From assembly GCF_963664555.1 (NCBI RefSeq), contig NZ_OY761461.1, positions 1,054,001-1,118,000 on the forward strand: 64,000 bases of DNA, given 5' to 3'. Shown here one piece after another: positions 39,901-46,515 of the stretch. Under the pieces are notes generated by a model. The model did no database searches and was not told the DNA's origin. It worked only from the letters and a program-made list of their open reading frames with translations. Both the position numbers and the translations under genes were made by a program. This stretch comes from Labilibaculum sp. (GTDB lineage Bacteria > Bacteroidota > Bacteroidia > Bacteroidales > Marinifilaceae). Every line of letters starts with the position of its first letter. Position 1 is the stretch's first letter.

Positions 39901-41050
39901 AAAATTCACTCATGAAAAAGGGAATGTAAAATTAAAGTTGGAAGTAAAAGATGAAGATGGAATTGTTAATATTATTATTCAGGATAATGGTGTTGGAATA
40001 GATGAAGAGGATATCGACAAAATATTTGTGCGTTTTTATCAATCCGAAAATAATAAGAAATTGGGACTGTCTGGAAGTGGAATTGGATTGAATCTTGCCC
40101 GTGAGATGATTCAACTGCACAATGGTATTATTGAGGTGGAAAGCGAGCGGGGTAAAGGGGCCAAATTTAAAGTGAGTTTGCCAATTGATAAAACCGTTAT
40201 AATAGATAATGAAGATCTGGAAAGAGTAGAAGATGATTTTGTTAGGCCTGAACAAGAATCTGAAAGTAGTGAGAAAATCAAAAAGCCGATTATTTTATTG
40301 GTTGAAGATAATATTGATTTCAGATCGTTTATGAAAGAAGCACTGCAGGAACAGTTTAAGATCTACGAGGCTCAGGATGGTCAGAAGGGGTACGATACAG
40401 TTCATAAGGTACATCCCGATTTAATTATTAGCGATGTGATGATGCCAAAAGTTGATGGCCTTGAATTGTGTACAATGCTTCGTAAAGATATCCGGACATC
40501 TCACATCCCGTTTATACTTTTAACCGCACGAACAGCTGATGAAGATAAAATTAAAGGGCTGGAAATTGGTGCTGATGATTACATAACTAAACCCTTTAAT
40601 ATGGATTTACTCCTTTTGCGGGTTCGTAAATTGCTTGAGAAAAGAAGTCAGTTCCAAAAACAGTTTCAAAAAACGGTTGATATTAGTCCAAGCGAAGTTC
40701 AGATTACTTCTATGGATGAAAAATTGATTAAAAAAGCCGTTGCAATAGTTGAGAAAAATATTTCAGAAGCTGGTTTTTCAGTTGAAGACTTAAGCAAGGA
40801 GTTGGGGATGAGTCGTGTTTACCTGTATAAAAAATTAGTTTCGATAACGGGTAAATCTCCTATTGAGTTTATTAGAATTATCAGATTAAAAAGAGGAATT
40901 CAACTTCTGGAAAAAAGCCAGATGAATATTGCTGAAATTGCATACGAAGTAGGATTTAACAGCCCACGTTATTTCAGTAAGTATTTTAAAGAAGAGTATG
41001 GTATTTTGCCAACGGCCTATGTAAAAAGACATAAGCAAGATGGAGAATAA
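36953..41050 (+). CDS. hybrid two-component system (HTCS) sensor-regulator of the PUL
   Basis: A 1,365-residue inner-membrane one-protein sensor and transcription factor. The start at 36953 (MYRLIGIILL) gives a signal or first membrane segment; an open frame back to 36797 overlaps the GH3 gene and is unlikely. Periplasmic Reg_prop beta-propeller repeats (GLIWVGTDHGG, NLWIGTNGG and others) fill about 20-700, followed by a Y_Y_Y domain (about 740-800) and a membrane helix (about 803-825). Histidine kinase: H865 in NVSHEFRTP; ATPase GSGIGLNLAR. Receiver: phospho-acceptor D1161 in LIISDVMMP. An AraC-type helix-turn-helix is at the C-terminus (VGFNSPRYFSKYFKEEYG). It should sense a breakdown oligosaccharide and activate the susC promoter. 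Confidence 0.96.
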   Translation: MYRLIGIILLFVLSSFSIQAERQYSFLKVDNVDGLINNHVNCTYKDTRGFIWIGTRAGLSRFDGFQFVNYTHTTKDTTTIADNYIENIQEDADGNLWIGTLQGYVVFDINKEKFYRDLSLFIGEKSSSQNIEVLYIDKNKQKWIKPYNQNYYQRVDSVTGKLISVFPVHEKEECCVVNFQQANGDYYYLLSNGIIECYDGENYNLKFRNDHLSGKLGADSLSTALLIDAENDIWLYGNNDGLYQYQIVNEKWNHYTVHSNKIRLTSNIVKRVIQDDKGLIWVGTDHGGIDVINKFSGEVTQIYHQSDNDKSIAQNSITDLYIDDNNIIWIGTFKNGLSYYHESIHKFPHYRHLLSDPSSLPYNDVNCFVEDEKGNLWIGTNGGGLIYFNRHANTFTKYQYEEDKPNSLSGNVVVSLFIDSEKELWVGTYTGGLNRFNGKTFKRYQYSPNKNNGLTSNNIWSINEDNQQNIWVGTLGGGIVIFDRINKIFKPVPNKGNVNLPTKFVKQIYKLNNGNFFIATERGVLFYDLKEQRYKYHPLLARSTPLAISNKTVNAVYEDTRGLLWIASREGLIVVNPNTDFVKSFTVSDGLSEDFISCILEDEFQSIWVSKSSGLSQIVVNQTLPGEEYSFSIFDYTEEDGLQGKEFNTQAAYKTSKNELIFGGSNGFNMFQSKNIRYNQISPKVVFTDFQIFNKSIKPNTPINNKIVLKESITSAKSIELKYSMNVFSIEFTALNFFIPSKIKYQYKLEGFDDDWVSLDANRNRVTYTNLNPGDYYFKVKASNNDGIWNEDYAQLHIIVLPPLYATPFAYLIYILLGVGILGYFRYSMLRKERLKFDVEQGRLQAKRNHDMDEMKLRFLTNVSHEFRTPLTLILAPLDKLLKQTRSESEKKLLDTIERNARQLLNLVNQLLDFRKLELHGLRYNPSYVDIVAFLNEVTHNFEDAFNKKRIKFIFEHSTEHFIFNFDKEKLEKVMMNLLSNALKFTHEKGNVKLKLEVKDEDGIVNIIIQDNGVGIDEEDIDKIFVRFYQSENNKKLGLSGSGIGLNLAREMIQLHNGIIEVESERGKGAKFKVSLPIDKTVIIDNEDLERVEDDFVRPEQESESSEKIKKPIILLVEDNIDFRSFMKEALQEQFKIYEAQDGQKGYDTVHKVHPDLIISDVMMPKVDGLELCTMLRKDIRTSHIPFILLTARTADEDKIKGLEIGADDYITKPFNMDLLLLRVRKLLEKRSQFQKQFQKTVDISPSEVQITSMDEKLIKKAVAIVEKNISEAGFSVEDLSKELGMSRVYLYKKLVSITGKSPIEFIRIIRLKRGIQLLEKSQMNIAEIAYEVGFNSPRYFSKYFKEEYGILPTAYVKRHKQDGE

Positions 41051-41154
41051 TTGCCCTTGATGCGGGATTAACATTTAGTTACCCTTTTGGAAACATTTGA
41101 TATGTGAAAATATTGAGTTTGTAATTATTTTAGCCTTTAAATTAAAATGGAGTT

Positions 41155-42552
41155 ATGAATTCAAAATTTTTAGTTAAAGTAAGCCTTGTGCTTATGCTTT
41201 TTTATTTAATTCCTAGGCCTGCTTATTCCAATGTTTCATTGCCTGCTATTTTTGGCAAGCACATGGTGATGCAGCAAAATTCAGAGGTGAAACTATGGGG
41301 TTGGGGCAAACCGATGGAAAAAATTAGAGTTACTACCTCATGGGATAATGATACCCTAAATACTGTAACCAATAATAATGCAAAATGGTCGGTAACCATA
41401 AAAACTCCTGAAGCAGGAGGTCCTTATTCAATAAATATAGAAGGATACAATTCTGTTGTTATCGATGATATATTAATGGGTGAGGTGTGGTTGCTTTCGG
41501 GGCAGTCGAATATGGAATGGAAAACCAGCTTTGGAATTAATAATATAGGAGAAGAGGTTGAAAATGCTGACAATAATGAAATTCGTTTTTTTTCAGTAAC
41601 GCTTAAAACATCACCAACTAAATGTATTGATGTTTCAGGTCAGTGGATGAAATGTACGCCCGAAAACATGAATGATTTTAGTGCTATAGGTTATTTTTTT
41701 GGAAAGGAACTGAATAAAGAACTTAAGATTCCTGTTGGATTAATCAGCTCTAATTGGGGTGGAACGCCAATTGAAACATGGGTTCCGGAGCAAGAAATTT
41801 TGGCTTCGAATGAGTTAACAGAATCTGCTCAAAAGGTACCTTATTTTCCTTGGGCACCCAATATGCCTGGTTGTGTTTACAATGCAATGATAGCACCGAT
41901 TATGCCTTTCCCAATGAAAGGAGTTTTGTGGTATCAGGGAGAAGCTAATGTCGATAATTCAGCAACATATACCAAAACCCTTGAGACTTTAGTGAGAAGT
42001 TGGAGGAAAGGTTTTAAAACTGATCTTGCTTTTTATTATGCACAAATAGCTCCTTTTACTCACTATGCTAAAGATGCAGGAGTAAAAGTCCGCGAAGCTC
42101 AACGCCGTGCTTTAGAATCTATTCCAAATTCGGGAATGGTTGTAATGAGTGATATTGGTGATCCTCTTGATATTCATCCACGTAATAAAATTGACGCAGG
42201 GAAGCGGTTTGCACATCTGGCACTTAATAAAACCTATAAGTTGAGTGATTTTCCAGCATCAGGACCGCTTTTTAAGACTTTTTTGATTAAAGGATCAGAA
42301 GTCGAAGTAATTTTTGATTGTGCAGAAGGATTGCATTGTGAGAAAGCTGATTTGCCCTATTTTGAATTAGCAGGAGAGGATGGAATCTGGTTTTCTGCTC
42401 AGGCTTTTATTAAAAACGACAAAGTACTTGTGAAATCAGAGGAAGTTAGGAATCCCGTTAATGTGAGATTTGCCTGGGCCAATTCAGCCACACCAAAACT
42501 TTTTAACAAGGATAATTTACCGGCTTCCTGTTTTACTACAATTGATTTTTGA
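41155..42552 (+). CDS. sialate O-acetylesterase-family SGNH esterase, secreted (probable xyloglucan or xylan O-acetyl esterase)
   Basis: A 465-residue secreted esterase (signal peptide ending PAYS). It has the sialate O-acetylesterase-like architecture: N-terminal jelly roll (about 27-105), then an SGNH domain with catalytic S118 in LLSGQSNMEW, the NWGGTPIETW block, LWYQGEAN and catalytic H341 in GDPLDIHPRNK. Members outside sialic-acid loci often deacetylate plant hemicellulose. The position in a xyloglucan-type PUL supports removal of O-acetyl groups from galactose or the glucan backbone. The next gene, another SGNH esterase, begins 20 bases later. Confidence 0.88.
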   Translation: MNSKFLVKVSLVLMLFYLIPRPAYSNVSLPAIFGKHMVMQQNSEVKLWGWGKPMEKIRVTTSWDNDTLNTVTNNNAKWSVTIKTPEAGGPYSINIEGYNSVVIDDILMGEVWLLSGQSNMEWKTSFGINNIGEEVENADNNEIRFFSVTLKTSPTKCIDVSGQWMKCTPENMNDFSAIGYFFGKELNKELKIPVGLISSNWGGTPIETWVPEQEILASNELTESAQKVPYFPWAPNMPGCVYNAMIAPIMPFPMKGVLWYQGEANVDNSATYTKTLETLVRSWRKGFKTDLAFYYAQIAPFTHYAKDAGVKVREAQRRALESIPNSGMVVMSDIGDPLDIHPRNKIDAGKRFAHLALNKTYKLSDFPASGPLFKTFLIKGSEVEVIFDCAEGLHCEKADLPYFELAGEDGIWFSAQAFIKNDKVLVKSEEVRNPVNVRFAWANSATPKLFNKDNLPASCFTTIDF

Positions 42553-42572
42553 AAACCATATAATTTTTATAA

Positions 42573-43658
42573 ATGAGAACTATAGTAAAGAATATCATTT
42601 TATTGTCCTGCGTGTTTGTTTTTGGATTTTGTAATGTTCAAAATCAGGATATTGCATTCGATCAGCCAAATTTAACTTACGAAGGCCGAATTATGTTTCG
42701 ACCTGATGCTGCGGAGCTTTCATGGTCGGGTTCTTCGGTAAGTATCCAATTTAAGGGAAGCAGTATTTCAGCTACTTTGCAGGATTTGGATACGGCAAAT
42801 TATTACAATGTGATTGTTGATCGTAAGGTGATTTCGAAATTGCATACCGATACACTGAAAACAAAATACATACTAGCCTCAGGCTTATCTGAAGGAATAC
42901 ATCAAGTACAATTGTATAAACGTACCGAATGGGATAAAGGGAAAACATTGTTTTATGGTTTTGAATTACCCGGTGATGCAAAACTTCTGCCGGCGGAAAC
43001 ACCCAAAAAGAGAAAAATAGAGTTCTACGGAAACTCCATTACCTCTGCGTATGGAAATGAAGATACTAGTGGAAAAGATCGTCCGTATGGTTATTTTCAA
43101 AATAACTATGAATCATACGCAGCTATTACAGCAAGACATTTTAATGCTCAATACCATTGTATTTCTAAAAGTGGTATCGGAGTATTGGTTAGTTGGTTTC
43201 CATTGATTATGTCCGAAATGTATGATCGAATCGACCCAAATGACTCAGTTTTAAAATGGGATTTTTCCAAATATACACCTGATGTAGTAGTAATTAATCT
43301 TTTTCAGAACGATTCATGGATCGTAAATATCCCCAAAAATGAGCAGTTTAAAAATAGATTTGGTAAGGATGCACCCGATTCAACAACTATTATTGCAGCT
43401 TACAAAGATTTCGTCACTTCCATTCGCGGTAAGTATCCACATTCGTCTATTATCTGTACCCTTGGCAGTATGGATGCAACCCAAAAAGGATCTCAGTGGC
43501 CTGGATATGTACAAACAGCAGTAAGTCAATTAAAGGATGATAAGATATTCTCTTGTTTTTTCCCGTTTAAAAATTCAGGCGGACATCCAAACATTAAGGA
43601 ACATCAAGTAATGGCTGACCAATTAATTGAGTTCATTGAAGAAAATATTGAATGGTGA
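42573..43658 (+). CDS. SGNH/GDSL esterase resembling carbohydrate esterase family 2
   Basis: A 361-residue exported protein. The first about 22 residues are hydrophobic with a Cys at residue 20 (GFGFC-like context), which is not a good lipobox. Residues 30-140 form a jelly-roll domain, then a GDSL-type domain begins KIEFYGNSIT with catalytic S155. The usual Asp before Ser is replaced by Asn (G-N-S instead of G-D-S). The C-terminal catalytic His is H338 in SGGHPN, and the position of the usual Asp two or three residues before it is Gly. That is compatible with the Ser-His dyad described for CE2 enzymes. The pair of esterases (20-base gap) suggests a substrate with more than one type of acetyl group. 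Confidence 0.75.
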   Translation: MRTIVKNIILLSCVFVFGFCNVQNQDIAFDQPNLTYEGRIMFRPDAAELSWSGSSVSIQFKGSSISATLQDLDTANYYNVIVDRKVISKLHTDTLKTKYILASGLSEGIHQVQLYKRTEWDKGKTLFYGFELPGDAKLLPAETPKKRKIEFYGNSITSAYGNEDTSGKDRPYGYFQNNYESYAAITARHFNAQYHCISKSGIGVLVSWFPLIMSEMYDRIDPNDSVLKWDFSKYTPDVVVINLFQNDSWIVNIPKNEQFKNRFGKDAPDSTTIIAAYKDFVTSIRGKYPHSSIICTLGSMDATQKGSQWPGYVQTAVSQLKDDKIFSCFFPFKNSGGHPNIKEHQVMADQLIEFIEENIEW

Positions 43659-43729
43659 TTTAGAGCCTAATATAAAAAACTGCACTTAAATTGATATCAT
43701 TAGCGTATTATTAAGGACCAAATGCAGTT

Positions 43730-43766
43730 GAGAGGTAGTGTTAGGAAACTAGTACTACCTCTCTTT
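43730..43766 (+). terminator. hairpin, possible terminator after the esterase pair
   Basis: GAGAGGTAGT and ACTACCTCTC form a perfect 10-bp stem around a 14-base loop, followed by TTTACAAAAA. The T-run is short. It lies 72 bases after the stop codon and before the GH42 gene. Confidence 0.55.
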
Positions 43767-43879
43767 ACAAAAAATATCCTGTTAACACTCGATTTTTGAT
43801 CTCTTTAGAAGGCATTGAAAAAAATAGCTTACGGTTTAGGCAGGACACCAAAATTGAGAAGATCTAATAAAGAAAAAAT

Positions 43880-45958
43880 ATGGCAAAGAAAATTAGCTTA
43901 TTGGCATTACTAATCAGCAGTTGGATTGGTGTTTTATCTGCACAGGATTTTTTTCCTAAAAAGGATTTGATGTCTGTTGGTGTGTATTACTATCCTGAGC
44001 AATGGTCGGAAGATCAATGGGAAAGGGATATTGAGAATATTGCCGGTTATGGATTCGAATTTATTCATATGTCTGAATTTGCCTGGGCTCAGATGGAACC
44101 ATCTGAGGGCAAGTATGATTTTACCTGGCTTGATAAAGTAATTGAGTTGGCTGATAAAAATAAGCTGAAAGTGATTTTGGGAACACCTACGCCTTGTCCT
44201 CCGGTATGGCTCGGAATTAAGTATCCCGAAATATACATACAAGATGGTAATTATCAATCTAAAGAACATGGCACCCGTGCAAACATGTCATTATCCAACC
44301 CGATTGTTTTGGAGTATACACAGAAGATTGTGGCGGCAATGGCCAAACATTATGCCCACAACAAAGCTGTAATGGGATGGCAAATTGACAATGAGCCGGA
44401 GGCTAAAGAAGATTACAGTCCGTCTGCACAATTGGCATTTCGGAAATGGTTACAAAATAAGTATGCAAATATTACTGAACTGAATAAGGCATGGGGAACG
44501 GCATTTTGGAGTCAGTTGTATTCATCTTTTGAAGAAGTTAGAATTCATAATGCTCAAAATGTAGGTTGGTGGGGTGCAAATCCTATTGCTTTATTGGATT
44601 TTAAACGCTTTACAGCGGATACGCAAGCATCTTTTTTAGATTTTCAGGCAGAGGAATTGCGGAAATATATTGATGAATCGCAGTTTATCACTACAAACTA
44701 TGTAGCAAAAGGAAATCATACGGATCCGCGAAGAAGTAAAAAACTTGATTTTGCTTCATTTACAGCTTATCCCAATTATGGAAGCAATAATCTGGGAGAC
44801 TTGGGTTTTCGTTTAGGTGATCACACCGTTTTAATGTATGCCAATGATTATTATAAGTCGGTAAATGGTATTACAGGAGTTATGGAACTGCAGCCCGGAC
44901 AGGTAAATTGGGCCAATTACAATTCATTGTTACAGCCCGGAACCGTTCGTATGTGGCTGTGGCATTGTTTTGCAGGAGGTAGTTCTTTTGCATGTACCTA
45001 TCGTTACCGACAAGTACTTTATGGTGCCGAGCAATATCATCATGGTGTGGTTCGAACCGATGGTGTTACTTTGAGTCAGGGAGGAGAGGAGTATGTACAG
45101 GTGATCAAAGAGGTGAATGAATTGAGGAAAAAGTACAGCAAGAATACTCAAATGCCTGAAGCTGTTCAGAAGAGAAAAACTGCCATCATGTGGTCGTTTG
45201 ACAACCTTTGGAATCTGGAAAGACAAAAGCAAACCTATCAATGGGATACTTGGAAACACATGCAGCGTTATCAGCAGATACTGCATTCATTTGGTGCTCC
45301 GGTGAGTTTTATTTCAGCGGAAGATGATTTTGATGATTATGAATTTATTATAGTTCCTGCTTACGAAATGGTAGACGAGGCGTTGGTTCAGAAATGGAAA
45401 AAGTTCGTTTCAAAAGGAGGTAAGCTTATTGTTTCACCAAGAACCGGCGCTAAAGATAAAAATGCTCATTTATGGGAAAATAATTTATCGGGCATTATGA
45501 ATGAACTAATTGGAGGAAAGATTTATTCATTTGATATGCTTCCATCCGGGAAACAAGGTAATATTTTAATGGATGGGAAAAATTACAAATGGAGTTCATG
45601 GGGAGATTTAATTATACCGGAAGATAAAACTGAGGTCGTAGCTAGTTATACCGATCAATTTTACAAAGGAACTGCCTGCATTTTAAAAAATGAAATTGGT
45701 AAAGGGCAGGTTTGGTATATTGGAGCAGAATCTGTTGATGGGGATTTGGAACGAAATCTACTGAAAAATATATATCAGCAAAATAATATCGTGGTAGAGA
45801 ATTATCCTGAAGGTGTTTTTGTTCAGTATCGCGATGGTTTTATGGTGGCTGTTAACTATTCTTCCGAAGAGTATATTTTAGATTATAATGGAGATTACCT
45901 GATAGGAGATAAGGTGCTGAAACCGGCAGATGTTGCTGTGTGGAGTATTGAGAAATAG
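43880..45958 (+). CDS. GH42 beta-galactosidase, secreted
   Basis: A 692-residue protein with a signal peptide (IGVLSAQ). The GH42 pattern is clear: GVYYYPEQWSEDQWERD at the start of the barrel, FIHMSEFAWAQMEPSEG, and the acid/base E172 in WQIDNEPEA. The nucleophile is E336 in VMELQPGQVNW. A trimerization-type Rossmann-like domain follows from about 430 (VSFISAEDDFDDYEFIIVPA) and a small beta domain closes the protein. GH42 enzymes are mostly cytoplasmic, so export here points to action on polymer-derived oligosaccharides. In the PUL it would remove galactose from xyloglucan side chains after fucose is taken off by GH95. A strong terminator follows. Confidence 0.9.
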   Translation: MAKKISLLALLISSWIGVLSAQDFFPKKDLMSVGVYYYPEQWSEDQWERDIENIAGYGFEFIHMSEFAWAQMEPSEGKYDFTWLDKVIELADKNKLKVILGTPTPCPPVWLGIKYPEIYIQDGNYQSKEHGTRANMSLSNPIVLEYTQKIVAAMAKHYAHNKAVMGWQIDNEPEAKEDYSPSAQLAFRKWLQNKYANITELNKAWGTAFWSQLYSSFEEVRIHNAQNVGWWGANPIALLDFKRFTADTQASFLDFQAEELRKYIDESQFITTNYVAKGNHTDPRRSKKLDFASFTAYPNYGSNNLGDLGFRLGDHTVLMYANDYYKSVNGITGVMELQPGQVNWANYNSLLQPGTVRMWLWHCFAGGSSFACTYRYRQVLYGAEQYHHGVVRTDGVTLSQGGEEYVQVIKEVNELRKKYSKNTQMPEAVQKRKTAIMWSFDNLWNLERQKQTYQWDTWKHMQRYQQILHSFGAPVSFISAEDDFDDYEFIIVPAYEMVDEALVQKWKKFVSKGGKLIVSPRTGAKDKNAHLWENNLSGIMNELIGGKIYSFDMLPSGKQGNILMDGKNYKWSSWGDLIIPEDKTEVVASYTDQFYKGTACILKNEIGKGQVWYIGAESVDGDLERNLLKNIYQQNNIVVENYPEGVFVQYRDGFMVAVNYSSEEYILDYNGDYLIGDKVLKPADVAVWSIEK

Positions 45959-46013
45959 TTTGGGTGATAGATATTGAATTCTTTTTTGCAATGTCATTTT
46001 GGACTGAGAATTG

Positions 46014-46063
46014 AAAAAAACACATAAATAGTTAAACTTGTTAACTATTTATGTGTTTTTTTA
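46014..46063. terminator. strong bidirectional-type terminator ending the PUL
   Basis: ACACATAAATAGTTAA and TTAACTATTTATGTGT form a perfect 16-bp stem around ACTTG, with A-run before and T-run after. It lies 61 bases after the GH42 stop codon and closes the enzyme operon. Confidence 0.9.
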
Positions 46064-46086
46064 TACAAACCAATTTTTAAATTTAT

Positions 46087-46440
46087 GCGAGAGTAGATAC
46101 AACAAAGGTTTTTGATCCGGCATATCCGGCAACAAATACTCGTAAAGAAGTTTATGAGTTTATTGAAACGATTGACGACCTGCCAGTTAAAAAACATTCT
46201 GAAACTTATGGCTATTTTACAAAAGCGGGAGCGAAAACGCTTCTTGCCAAATTGTATTTAAATTCAAAAGTATATGCTGATGTTGAAGAATACGGAGCAA
46301 CCCAAGAATATGAAAAGTTGGTTCAATTACTCAGATATAATGAATGGAGGAACTATTGAGTTTGTTTTGGGAGATGTTATGAATAAAGGCTTTGCATCTT
46401 CAGAAATGACTTGTCCTCCTTCTTTTTCAGATAACAATTA
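46087..46440 (+). pseudogene. remnant of a susD-like gene (frameshifted fragment)
   Basis: From 46087 the frame reads ARVDTTKVFDPAYPATNTR, KEVYEFIETIDDLP and TKAGAKTLLAKLYLNSKVYA. This is the central part of SusD/RagB proteins (the '...TRKEVYDFI...G(A)AK.LLAKLYLNAEVY' region). The frame stops at about 46361. The adjoining frame then continues with NGGTIEFVLGDVMNKGF to a stop at 46440, as would be expected of a frameshifted SusD. No start codon, lipobox or C-terminal AERKxEFAFEG region is present. It is a relic of another PUL, located directly before the GH92 gene that it may once have preceded. Confidence in SusD origin is good; exact limits are uncertain. Confidence 0.7.
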
Positions 46441-46515
46441 AGAATAAAGAACTTACTTGATGTTTTAGTTAAGGGATTTTTAATAAATTAAGATCAAATC
46501 ATTAAATACAAATAT
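46441..46515 (+). other. short AT-rich leader before the GH92 gene
   Basis: The gap between the SusD remnant and the GH92 start codon carries no hairpin and no good TAnnTTTG box, so whether GH92 is still expressed is open. Confidence 0.3.
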
